A stretch of 64,000 nt of DNA, taken from the NCBI RefSeq assembly GCF_001870735.1, contig NZ_MORL01000001.1:682001-746000 (forward strand), read 5' to 3'. Below, one piece after another: positions 24,462-33,348 of this stretch. This DNA comes from Arsenicibacter rosenii. GTDB taxonomy: Bacteria; Bacteroidota; Bacteroidia; Cytophagales; Spirosomataceae. Positions within the stretch are counted from its first letter, which is position 1. Each line of letters begins with the position of its first letter. The notes beneath the pieces were generated by a model. That model was given only the letters and a program-made list of their open reading frames with translations, was not told the DNA's origin and did no database searches. A program made the position numbers and the translations under genes.

Positions 24462-26726
24462 ATGGCATTTGATTTTGACATGATTCAACGCGTTTACGCT
24501 GGTTTAGGCGAGCGCGTCGAAGCTGCCCGCAAGGTAGTAGGCCGTCCTCTGACATTGTCGGAGAAAATTTTATACGCTCACCTGTCAGCCGGTACCCCGA
24601 CTCAAGCTTATGAGCGCGGAAAATCATACGTTGATTTTGCCCCTGACCGTGTTGCGATGCAGGACGCAACAGCCCAAATGGCGCTGTTACAGTTTATGCA
24701 GGCTGGCCGGTCAAAAGTTGCCGTACCGTCAACTGTACACTGCGATCACCTGATTCAGGCTAAAGTTGGTGCTGTAGAGGATTTGGCCATTGCCAACGAT
24801 AAAAACAAAGAAGTATACGACTTCCTGGCGTCGGTGTCGAACAAATACGGCATTGGTTTCTGGAAGCCGGGTGCCGGTATCATCCACCAGGTCGTAATCG
24901 AAAACTACGCCTTCCCGGGCGGTATGATGATCGGTACGGATTCACACACACCCAACGCCGGCGGTCTGGGTATGATTGCTATCGGTGTTGGTGGCGCGGA
25001 TGCCTGCGACGTGATGGCCGGTCTGCCATGGGAGCTTAAAATGCCTAAACTGATCGGTGTAAAACTGACGGGTAAACTGAGCGGCTGGGCTTCGGCAAAA
25101 GACGTGATCCTGCGTGTGGCCGGTATCCTGACCGTAAAAGGCGGTACGGGCTGCATCGTTGAATATTTCGGCGAAGGTGCAGAAAGCCTGTCGGCCACCG
25201 GTAAAGGTACCATCTGTAACATGGGTGCCGAAATCGGGGCGACCACATCGATTTTCGCTTACGACGAGAAAATGGGTGATTACCTGCGGTCGACGAACCG
25301 TGCGGATATCGCTGATGCGGCCAGTGCGGTAGCGGCTGACCTGCGCTCAGACGACGAGGTATACGCTGATCCGGCGTCTTACTTCGACCAGCTGATCGAG
25401 ATCAACCTGTCGGAACTGGAGCCACACATCAACGGTCCGTTCACGCCGGATCTGGCATGGCCACTGTCTAACTTCGCCAAGGCGGTTAAAGAAAACGGCT
25501 GGCCGGAGAAACTGGACGTAGGTCTGATCGGTTCGTGTACGAACTCGTCGTACGAAGACATGACCCGTTCGGCGTCCATCGCTGAGCAGGCGACGAAGAA
25601 AAACCTGAAAGTAAAAGCGGAGTTTACCATTACGCCAGGTTCTGAACTGGTACGGTTCACCGCCGGGCGCGATGGTCTCTTAGATACATTTGAGCACATG
25701 GGTGGTGTCGTTCTGGCCAATGCCTGTGGTCCTTGTATCGGTCAGTGGGCTCGCCACATGGACGATCCGAGCCGTAAGAACTCAATCATTACGTCGTTTA
25801 ACCGGAACTTCGCCAAGCGGAACGACGGTAACGCTAGCACACACGCGTTCGTGGCATCGCCGGAAATCGTGACGGCCCTGGTGATTGCCGGTGACCTGAC
25901 GTTTAACCCGATGACCGATACGCTGATCAACGAAAATGGGGAAGCCGTTATGCTCGACGAGCCGCAGGGCATTGAGCAGCCGGTTAAAGGCTATGCCGTT
26001 GACGATGCCGGTTATCAGGCTCCTGCCGAAGATGGTTCAGGCGTTAACGTACTGGTTAGCCCTACCTCAGATCGTCTGCAACTGCTTGATTCGTTCAAGG
26101 CCTGGGAAGGTACCGACCTGACTGGCCTGAAACTATTGATCAAGGCAAAGGGCAAGTGTACGACTGACCACATTTCGATGGCCGGTCCATGGCTGAAGTA
26201 CCGTGGTCACCTCGACAACATCTCGAACAACATGCTGATTGGCGCGGTCAACTACTACAACGACCAGACAAACAGCGTGAAAAACCAGCTGACCGGCGAG
26301 TACGGCGAAGTACCGGCTACACAGCGGGCTTACAAGGCTGCCGGTATCGGTTCGGTCGTAGTGGGTGACGAAAACTACGGTGAAGGTTCATCACGCGAAC
26401 ATGCGGCGATGGAGCCCCGTCACCTGGGTGTCCGGGCGATTCTGGTTCGCTCATTTGCGCGTATCCACGAAACCAACCTGAAGAAGCAGGGTATGCTGGC
26501 GCTGACGTTTGTTAACCCTGCCGATTACGACAAAGTACAGGAAGACGACTCAATCGACATCCTGGGTCTGACGACGTTTGCCCCTGGTCAGCCCCTGACC
26601 GTCCGGCTGACGCACGCCGACGGATCGGTCGACGAGTTCCCGGTAAACCATACGTACAACGAAGGACAGATCGAGTGGTTCAAAGCCGGTGCGGCCCTGA
26701 ACCTGATTAAGATGAAGCAGGCGTAA
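24462..26726 (+). CDS. acn: Aconitate hydratase (TCA cycle)
   Basis: 754 residues of the mitochondrial-type aconitase, which isomerises citrate to isocitrate in the cytoplasm. The three [4Fe-4S] ligands are visible in [10 protein letters not shown] and [10 protein letters not shown], with substrate motifs [18 protein letters not shown] and the swivel-domain [17 protein letters not shown]. The frame is open 159 bases further upstream, but ATG at 24462 gives the usual N-terminus ([12 protein letters not shown]) and the upstream part looks non-coding. Codon use is strongly biased, as in a highly expressed gene. It stands alone with its own promoter and terminator. Confidence 0.96.
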   Translation: MAFDFDMIQRVYAGLGERVEAARKVVGRPLTLSEKILYAHLSAGTPTQAYERGKSYVDFAPDRVAMQDATAQMALLQFMQAGRSKVAVPSTVHCDHLIQAKVGAVEDLAIANDKNKEVYDFLASVSNKYGIGFWKPGAGIIHQVVIENYAFPGGMMIGTDSHTPNAGGLGMIAIGVGGADACDVMAGLPWELKMPKLIGVKLTGKLSGWASAKDVILRVAGILTVKGGTGCIVEYFGEGAESLSATGKGTICNMGAEIGATTSIFAYDEKMGDYLRSTNRADIADAASAVAADLRSDDEVYADPASYFDQLIEINLSELEPHINGPFTPDLAWPLSNFAKAVKENGWPEKLDVGLIGSCTNSSYEDMTRSASIAEQATKKNLKVKAEFTITPGSELVRFTAGRDGLLDTFEHMGGVVLANACGPCIGQWARHMDDPSRKNSIITSFNRNFAKRNDGNASTHAFVASPEIVTALVIAGDLTFNPMTDTLINENGEAVMLDEPQGIEQPVKGYAVDDAGYQAPAEDGSGVNVLVSPTSDRLQLLDSFKAWEGTDLTGLKLLIKAKGKCTTDHISMAGPWLKYRGHLDNISNNMLIGAVNYYNDQTNSVKNQLTGEYGEVPATQRAYKAAGIGSVVVGDENYGEGSSREHAAMEPRHLGVRAILVRSFARIHETNLKKQGMLALTFVNPADYDKVQEDDSIDILGLTTFAPGQPLTVRLTHADGSVDEFPVNHTYNEGQIEWFKAGAALNLIKMKQA

Positions 26727-26747
26727 TCGCCCGGACTTCGATATACT

Positions 26748-26785
26748 ATCCCGGCCAGCGGCATGTCCCCTGGCCGGGATTTTTG
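26748..26785 (+). terminator. Intrinsic terminator after aconitase
   Basis: ATCCCGGCCAG paired with CTGGCCGGGAT around an 11-base loop, followed by TTTTTG. Confidence 0.88.
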
Positions 26786-26803
26786 TTTTCAGAGGGCTCC
26801 GAC

Positions 26804-26836
26804 TTGCCGTCCATAAATCGAAAAACGCTAGATTTG
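26804..26836 (+). promoter_or_regulatory. Promoter of the first fibronectin-III gene
   Basis: TTG at 26804-26806, a 22-base spacer and TAGATTTG at 26829-26836 (exact -7 match), 32 bases before the start codon. Confidence 0.55.
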
Positions 26837-26867
26837 CTCATTAGAAAATTCCATTCCGCATTCCTCA

Positions 26868-29492
26868 ATGGCCATTCACATTACACCAGCTTACCGTTTT
26901 TTCTTCCTGTTCTTTTTTTCGGTTTTTCTCAGCAGTAAGGGTTTTACAGGCCCGGTAGCCTCGCTCCTCATTCCGGATTCACTTTTTAAAGGAGATGTTC
27001 CCACAATAACCTGCACCCCGCCTTCAGGCTTGACCGAAACCGGCCAGAGTTTTCAGTCGACTACCCTCAACTGGACCTTCGAATTCGGATCGCTTTACAC
27101 GATTCAGCTTAAATCCGGTCCGGAAGGCGGCTGGACGGATGTACAGACCAATTATTTCGGATCAAGCTATACCCTCTATCCGCTTACTTTCGGGCAGACG
27201 TATTCGTGGCGGCTGAAGCGGACTTGTACCGACGGTTCATCCTCTGACTGGTCACCGGTACGGACGTTTACGCTTAGTTGCTTTGTGCCTTCCGTAACAT
27301 TAGAGTTTATCAACAACGGTTCAACGTTTATCCGGTCGGCAGCACAGGACGATCTTGCGGTTACCTACACATACAGATGGCGGCTGGCAGGGACGGAGGC
27401 ATGGAACTACAGGAGCAATGTTAACACACGTGATTACAATGAAACACCGTTGGTGAAAAACGGCCTCTATGAGTGGCAGGTCCGTTCGGAGTGCCCGGAT
27501 GGTAGTAGTTCGGCCTACTGTGAAATAAAAACAAGCCCCGTTCAGTGTCCTCAGGTAAGCGGACTCCAGGAAGTCTATGTCACCCCTACTTCTGCTGTCG
27601 TCAGCTGGATAGCCTACTATGATATTTATTTTCTGCTGTGGCGTAAAAAAGGCAATACAAAATGGTATTCCAGAAAGGAGTACACATTTCATTCAGGCAG
27701 ATTCATTGCGAATCAAATCGGAGGTTTGGAAGCTGGCACCGAGTATGAATGGTGTGTCCAGCTTCGTTGTCCTGACGGGGCCATTTCAACTTCTAAAATC
27801 CGGACGTTTGTTACCCAGTGTACAACCCAATTAAACGACAACCTGAATAACGCCCAGGTTTATGCTACCAGTGCGCTTGTTAACTGGACGAATGCCGGCA
27901 AATACACATCCACTATACCTGCAAAAACATACTTCCAGATTCGATACCGCTCTGCTTCGGATTCGACGTGGCATGAATCGGAAAAACTGGCAGATGGTAA
28001 TGCTTACTATTTAATTACCGGATTAGTATCCAATCAGCAATACGAATGGCAAGTACGTCAGTATTGTTCCCCTTCTATATACACCGATTACTCATCCGGC
28101 AAATATTTTATTACAAGATGCAGTGAGGTCTCGGATATGAGAACTTTTTTTATCAAGGCTACATCTGCTTATTTACAGTGGTTTCTTAGTGGAAGTGAAA
28201 ATACTGTCATCCAATGGCGGGAAACGGGTAGCGATAACTGGCAATCTGCCTCCGCAGATAATTCTTATGAGCTAAAAGGTTTAAATGCAAATACTGAGTA
28301 TGAATGGCGTATCCGTTATCATTGTGACAGGGAGAAATATAGTTCCAGCATAAAATTCAAAACCCAGAAGGAAGTTATCTGTCCAAAAGTAAACTCGGCT
28401 TCATCCAGTATAATAGACTCAACATCCGTCAGGCTCTCATGGAGCTTGTCAAACTCTGCGGACATCACTACCTACCAGGTCAGATGGCGACAGGTTGGCA
28501 CTTCGGAGTGGTCATACTCTCCTCCGACCACACAAATGAGCTACACAGTAACCGGCTTAAATTTTAATCTGAAATACGAATGGGATTTAGTATACATATG
28601 CGAAGGAGTGACCTCTGTTTATAGTCCTCAGTATGATCGTATTTTCCCACAAATAAACTGTCCCTATTCAGCAATATATGAATACAGTATTGGCAGTAAA
28701 GCAATAACGCTGCAAATTACAGGAAGCTGGTTAAGCAAAAATGTGGACAATGAGTTGCAGGTACGGGTTTCTGGAGCGGTAAGCTGGTCTTCAATTAAAG
28801 GTATTACCATTGGGGGCTTTAATTCAGTAACCGGCTTAATGCCAAACACCGTATATCAATTCAGATGCCGCGCGTATTGTTCTGACCAGTTTTCGGTAAT
28901 AAGGTCATTTACTACACTTACACCTTGTGACATAAATGAGCCTAATGAAACAATTACAGAGGCTATACCCCTGTCCGGTACATCCGTTGAAACAAGTGTA
29001 TTGTGCTTAGATCAATCTCTTGATAAGGACTGGTTTAAATGGGAATATAAGGGTATTTCGTACTACATCTTGGTTACGCCTATCACCAGATATGGAACTG
29101 GACCGTACAAACTTAACCTGAGTATTTCTAATGAGATTCTGACTGTCAAAACAGCTCCGGCCACCGACACGTATGCGGATAGTACCGACACCTTTTTACA
29201 GATTTATGCCGCAGACGGCAAAACGTTGCTGGCCGAAAACGACGATTTTGATCAATACTATTCTGAAGTAACACTTTACCTTGCGAAGCCCTTCTCAACC
29301 GTCCGGCCCGGGCGTTGGTCTGATCCAGTCATCTGGTCAACATTCAGAGTACCTGCTGCCATTGACCCTGTTTTAATCCGGCATCCGGTTAAGCTACCGG
29401 CAGCAACAACCGGTAAAGCATCCCGTATTTCGTATGATGCCGGCGGCAGCCTGCAACTTGAGAGCGGGGCCAAACTAAAGATCACGCCTTAA
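26868..29492 (+). CDS. Secreted fibronectin type III repeat protein, paralog 1
   Basis: 874 residues: signal peptide (to about residue 30), about eight FN3-like repeats of 80-90 residues recognisable by a repeated pattern (TSAxVxW, YxxRWRxxGTxxW, LxxxTxYEWQVRxxC), each bounded by a Cys pair, then a pre-peptidase-C-like domain (about 685-800: INEPNETITEAIPL, DKDWFKW, LAENDDFDQY) and a final 65-residue module with GRWSDPVIWSTFRVP and GGSLQLESGAKLKI. No type IX sorting domain is evident at the C-terminus. Expected outside the cell as an adhesive or scaffold protein. The next gene is a shorter paralog. Confidence 0.88.
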   Translation: MAIHITPAYRFFFLFFFSVFLSSKGFTGPVASLLIPDSLFKGDVPTITCTPPSGLTETGQSFQSTTLNWTFEFGSLYTIQLKSGPEGGWTDVQTNYFGSSYTLYPLTFGQTYSWRLKRTCTDGSSSDWSPVRTFTLSCFVPSVTLEFINNGSTFIRSAAQDDLAVTYTYRWRLAGTEAWNYRSNVNTRDYNETPLVKNGLYEWQVRSECPDGSSSAYCEIKTSPVQCPQVSGLQEVYVTPTSAVVSWIAYYDIYFLLWRKKGNTKWYSRKEYTFHSGRFIANQIGGLEAGTEYEWCVQLRCPDGAISTSKIRTFVTQCTTQLNDNLNNAQVYATSALVNWTNAGKYTSTIPAKTYFQIRYRSASDSTWHESEKLADGNAYYLITGLVSNQQYEWQVRQYCSPSIYTDYSSGKYFITRCSEVSDMRTFFIKATSAYLQWFLSGSENTVIQWRETGSDNWQSASADNSYELKGLNANTEYEWRIRYHCDREKYSSSIKFKTQKEVICPKVNSASSSIIDSTSVRLSWSLSNSADITTYQVRWRQVGTSEWSYSPPTTQMSYTVTGLNFNLKYEWDLVYICEGVTSVYSPQYDRIFPQINCPYSAIYEYSIGSKAITLQITGSWLSKNVDNELQVRVSGAVSWSSIKGITIGGFNSVTGLMPNTVYQFRCRAYCSDQFSVIRSFTTLTPCDINEPNETITEAIPLSGTSVETSVLCLDQSLDKDWFKWEYKGISYYILVTPITRYGTGPYKLNLSISNEILTVKTAPATDTYADSTDTFLQIYAADGKTLLAENDDFDQYYSEVTLYLAKPFSTVRPGRWSDPVIWSTFRVPAAIDPVLIRHPVKLPAATTGKASRISYDAGGSLQLESGAKLKITP

Positions 29493-29617
29493 CGCCTGTC
29501 TTTATGATAAATGGTAAATAAGGGCTCATCTGGCTACTGGTGCCGAATGCTAAGTATGCATGCAAAAGCGGCTTACGAAAAACAGTAAATACTCAAAGGC
29601 AAATACAGTCATTTACG

Positions 29618-31648
29618 ATGAAAAACCATACTCCACATCTTGTTTGTTGTCTGATCTTTTTTTTACAAATCATCCATTCATCTGCTACGGCCAGCAATGA
29701 TTTCTTAATTACTACTATTGATACAGCACAATGTCCAAAGGTAGCCAGTCTCTTTACGCTCTGGCGTACCCCCGCAACTGCCTTTTTAGTCTGGGGCTCC
29801 AGTGGAAAAGATGCTGCCTATGAGTGCCGGTGGCGAGAGACCGGTACGCAGGAGTGGAATGTCAGGTCTGATATTAAGGTAGCAAACCTTATTATAAATA
29901 ATCTCAAAGGCGGTAAACAGTATGAATGGCAGGTACGGGCACTCTGCAGCGGATCAGTATTCGGGGCATACTCCGATGTGATGGTATTCACCGCAATGTG
30001 TACCCCCCCACAGCTCCCGTCTTTGTCATGGGTTAAGCCAGATGAAGCCCAGCTCAACTGGAATATCAGCGGCGAAGCAAACACTTATAATTTACGATGG
30101 CGACCATCTTCGGTAAGTCTCTGGAATACCATTACTAACATTACGACTAATACATACCGGTTGACAGGACTTACGAATAAAACCCTTTATCAGTGGCAAG
30201 TCCAATCCGTCTGTGAAGACGGCAGTCTGTCTGACTTTTCGGCTGTCGGCTCATTTTACACAGCCTGTACGCCTCCGCTCTATTCCTTGATTGAGGCGGC
30301 ATCACCTACCTCCGCTTATCTGGCATGGCCAGGTTTAAGCGGTCTTACCTACAAAATTGACTGGAGAAAAGCCGGTGAAACAACTTGGAATAGCCTGACT
30401 ACTCTGTCAAATAATAGCACGTTAAGTAACCTCCAGCCGGAGACCACCTATCAATACCGCTTACAGAGTATTTGCACGAGTGAAATTAGTTCAGGGTTCA
30501 CAGCCATTCAACAATTCACAACCGGCTGTTATTTTGATACTTTTGCATACACGGATAATATTACCTCTAACGCAGCGCGTATCCGTTGGTCTGCGCCGTT
30601 ACAGGGTCAGCGGTTTCAGGTCCGCTGGCGTGTGCAGGGGACACAGGACTGGATCATAAGCGAAATCCTGAGGACTAATTCCTTTTATCTTACGAATCTG
30701 GCCAATGCCACAACCTATGAATGGCAGCTTCGTGCTATCTGTACGGATCAATCAAGCACTGAGTATGGTCGGGTAAATGAGTTCACAACGCAGTGTTCAA
30801 TCCCTTGCTGTACAAAGAACTATAACTTAAATCATGCATCCATACTCAGGTGGGAGAGCTTTGAGCTGGGAGCAAATTTTCGGGTTCGCTGGCGCGAAGC
30901 AGGCAGTCTGACATGGAACCTGACCGATCTGCAACCCGGATGGTATATTCAGCTCAATAACCTGATTGATGGGCACTACTATGAATGGCAGGTACAAACT
31001 ATTTGCCGTGACGGTAATGAGTCGGCCTTCTCTCCGGTAACCTCCTTTACGTTTAACTCTGTTGATTGTGACCCACAGGAACCTAATAATACGCCTGAGA
31101 CTGCGACGCCTGTTACTTCCTTAACATTTACGAGTCCTGATGTATGTCTGGATAATCCACTGGATCAGGATTGGTATAAGTATTCTTATCTGGGACAGGA
31201 TTACTACATTCTGGTTTCAACTTGGAGTAACTCCGCAAATCCAGCTAACAATACCAGTAAATACAGACTATACCTGAACATCGCTCATGATACGTTAACG
31301 ATAGAGACCCAATCCGTCAATAGCTCGCAAACAGACACCTATCTGTTTCTGTATAATGCAGACAGAAGGATACTGCTCGCCGAAAATGATGACACGAACG
31401 GCCCTTTTTCACGGATCATCTACACGTTACCAGAGGATTGTATGCGCTTTTATACAATCAAATCCGGCAGCTGGAACGATCCTGCCTGTTGGTCGTGTAA
31501 TCAGATCCCCGGCCAACAGCATGATGTTCAAATCTTACATCGTATTACTGTCCCTGCAAATTACACGGCGCAGGCCGCCAAAGTCACCTATGGCAATGGC
31601 GGGGTGCTGTTATTCGGCGCAGGCGCAAAGCTCCGCGTTTACAAATAA
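29618..31648 (+). CDS. Secreted fibronectin type III repeat protein, paralog 2
   Basis: 676 residues with the same plan as the preceding gene: signal peptide (MKNHTPHLVCCLIFFLQII), about five to six FN3-like repeats (YECRWRETGTQEWNVRS, YEWQVRALC), a pre-peptidase-C-like domain (PQEPNNTPETATPVTSL, LDQDWYKYSYLGQDYYILV, LLAENDDTNGP) and the closing module (SGSWNDPACWSCNQIP, GGVLLFGAGAKLRV). Fewer repeats account for the difference in length. ATG at 29618 is chosen because the signal peptide follows; the frame is open 78 bases further up. The two genes arose by tandem duplication and lie 125 bases apart. Confidence 0.88.
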   Translation: MKNHTPHLVCCLIFFLQIIHSSATASNDFLITTIDTAQCPKVASLFTLWRTPATAFLVWGSSGKDAAYECRWRETGTQEWNVRSDIKVANLIINNLKGGKQYEWQVRALCSGSVFGAYSDVMVFTAMCTPPQLPSLSWVKPDEAQLNWNISGEANTYNLRWRPSSVSLWNTITNITTNTYRLTGLTNKTLYQWQVQSVCEDGSLSDFSAVGSFYTACTPPLYSLIEAASPTSAYLAWPGLSGLTYKIDWRKAGETTWNSLTTLSNNSTLSNLQPETTYQYRLQSICTSEISSGFTAIQQFTTGCYFDTFAYTDNITSNAARIRWSAPLQGQRFQVRWRVQGTQDWIISEILRTNSFYLTNLANATTYEWQLRAICTDQSSTEYGRVNEFTTQCSIPCCTKNYNLNHASILRWESFELGANFRVRWREAGSLTWNLTDLQPGWYIQLNNLIDGHYYEWQVQTICRDGNESAFSPVTSFTFNSVDCDPQEPNNTPETATPVTSLTFTSPDVCLDNPLDQDWYKYSYLGQDYYILVSTWSNSANPANNTSKYRLYLNIAHDTLTIETQSVNSSQTDTYLFLYNADRRILLAENDDTNGPFSRIIYTLPEDCMRFYTIKSGSWNDPACWSCNQIPGQQHDVQILHRITVPANYTAQAAKVTYGNGGVLLFGAGAKLRVYK

Positions 31649-31654
31649 CCTCCA

Positions 31655-33295
31655 CTACAACTTCGGCTTCCCCGGCTTTACCGGGGCTTCGTAGGTTTTT
31701 ACCCCCTGAACATTCAGTTTGCGGGCGTAGGTTTTATCCCCGCAAACGATATGCAGGAGATTATGGTCGGGGCCGCCGAAATACAGCTGTTGCGGTTGTC
31801 CAGTGGGTAACGGCAGGATGGCGTTGACCCGCCCAACCTGGTCCAGCACCTGAACTCCCAGACTCGTAGCCACATACACCCGACCATCCTTGTCACAAGC
31901 CAGCGAGGTGGCTCCTGCGTTTTCGGTCGTATCCGGTACATGCAGCCAGCCATACTGCTGTTTATTAGCCAGTCGTCCGTCGGGCAGAATCGTATAGAGC
32001 CAAATCCAGTGGGTTGTCGGTTCCAGTACGTAAAGCTGTGTCTGATCCGGCGTCAGGGCGAGGCCGGAAGCACTGCGCAGCCCCGTGTCAACCCGCTGAA
32101 TATGTTTGTTGCGTACCAGATAAACACTGCCCTCCGAAGGCCCCGTAACCGTTATGTACAGGTCTCCGTTATGGGCCGCTACCAGATCATTGCCCCGTAG
32201 CCCCTTTACCAGCACACGCGCTTTTCCGTCCTGGTCATACGCCATCACGTCGCCGGTGGATGAGGAGAGCATATATTGTTGCCGGTCAGGCCCCTGCACC
32301 TGTTTGCCGGGCTGCCTGCCGCGCGTTGCCGGTCGGGCCGGTGGCGACACGGTTTGCCACCCCTCGCCAGGTAGCAGGATGTCGCTCAGAAACTGATTTT
32401 TTGTCTTGCCGGTGGCAACCGGTGCCGGCCAGTCCTTCCAGAGCCAGCGCATGGCTTCCGGAAAAACCGCTGTGCCGTGTTTCCCGTTATGCCCGCCTTC
32501 GCCCCAGACGTGCTGCACCTCGTAACCGGCAAACGTCAGTGCCCGCTCCATGGCTTCGTTGGCTTTCCACCAGTCGCCGGCGTAGATATTCAGGTCATTG
32601 GCGCCATCCTGCAAAAAGACGCGGATGGGTTTAGGCTCCGTTTTCCGCACCAGGGTGCTGTAGCGGTCGCCGCCCCGAAGGCCTACATAGGTCCCGATGG
32701 CGCTGAAGACCCGCGAAAACGCATCCGGCCGCTCCCACGCGGCGGTAAAGGCACAGACGGCCCCGCTGCTTGATCCGCCGATGGCCCGGTCGTTACCGGA
32801 TGTCGACAACCGGATCACCCGCCCGTCGCCGGTCTTTTGTTTTTCGACCTCCGGCAGTAGTTCGTCAAGGATAAAACGGGCATAGGCATCCCCCAAACCA
32901 TCGTATTCAAAACTCCGGTTATACCGGTCAAGCGCTTTGTCTGGATTGGCCGCCCGCACGCGGCCGGGCGTCACAAAGACACCGATGGTCACCGGCATCT
33001 TGCCCTGATGGATCAGGTTATCAAAAACGGCCGGAGCTTTCCACTGAATGCCATCCTGATTGACATAGACACAGGCGGGTTTATCGGGGGAATACTGTGC
33101 CGGGACATAGACCCAGTACTCCCGCCAGGTACCGGGATAAATGGCAGACTTTTCGAACGTAAATTTCAGCACCTCCCCTTTCGGAACGCCCGCCTGTTCG
33201 ACGGATGCGGGATCATCGGGATAGGTTTCGGCCGGCGTCTGGGCCAATACAGCGGATACCGCACACCATAGCGCGAGAAATAAGCCTGTTTTCAT
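31655..33295 (-). CDS. Secreted esterase fused to a beta-propeller
   Basis: 546 residues. After a signal peptide (to about residue 19) comes an enterochelin-esterase-like alpha/beta hydrolase (about 40-295) with nucleophile Ser176 (AIGGSSSGAV), Asp in FLQDGANDLN and His in WGEGGHNGKHG. The second half (about 340-530) is a six-bladed SMP-30/NHL-like propeller (QQYMLSSSTGDVMAYDQDGK, GLALTPDQTQLYVLEP, TSLACDKDGRVYVATSLG). Esterases of this group remove acetyl or feruloyl groups from plant polymers, which suits the glycosidases nearby. Its start codon lies in the stem of a strong hairpin. Confidence 0.85.
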   Translation of the reverse strand: MKTGLFLALWCAVSAVLAQTPAETYPDDPASVEQAGVPKGEVLKFTFEKSAIYPGTWREYWVYVPAQYSPDKPACVYVNQDGIQWKAPAVFDNLIHQGKMPVTIGVFVTPGRVRAANPDKALDRYNRSFEYDGLGDAYARFILDELLPEVEKQKTGDGRVIRLSTSGNDRAIGGSSSGAVCAFTAAWERPDAFSRVFSAIGTYVGLRGGDRYSTLVRKTEPKPIRVFLQDGANDLNIYAGDWWKANEAMERALTFAGYEVQHVWGEGGHNGKHGTAVFPEAMRWLWKDWPAPVATGKTKNQFLSDILLPGEGWQTVSPPARPATRGRQPGKQVQGPDRQQYMLSSSTGDVMAYDQDGKARVLVKGLRGNDLVAAHNGDLYITVTGPSEGSVYLVRNKHIQRVDTGLRSASGLALTPDQTQLYVLEPTTHWIWLYTILPDGRLANKQQYGWLHVPDTTENAGATSLACDKDGRVYVATSLGVQVLDQVGRVNAILPLPTGQPQQLYFGGPDHNLLHIVCGDKTYARKLNVQGVKTYEAPVKPGKPKL

Positions 33296-33340
33296 TCGTC
33301 TGCCTTTTGGATCAGTGTTTTACCCAAAAGGCAGACGAAT
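33294..33340 (-). promoter_or_regulatory. Perfect 17-bp hairpin covering the esterase start codon
   Basis: Arms ATTCGTCTGCCTTTTGG (33294-33310) and CCAAAAGGCAGACGAAT (33324-33340) with a 13-base loop lie between the barrel-gene stop and the esterase start, on the strand both are read from. No T-run follows. In mRNA the stem would hide the AT of the start codon and its upstream region, so it may hold down translation or end a processed transcript. Confidence 0.6.
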
Positions 33341-33348
33341 CAGTTCAC

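Noticed and set aside
26868-31648. Type IX secretion C-terminal sorting domain on the FN3 proteins
   Set aside because: The ends do not show the usual short sorting-domain pattern; the closing module is a different sequence type.
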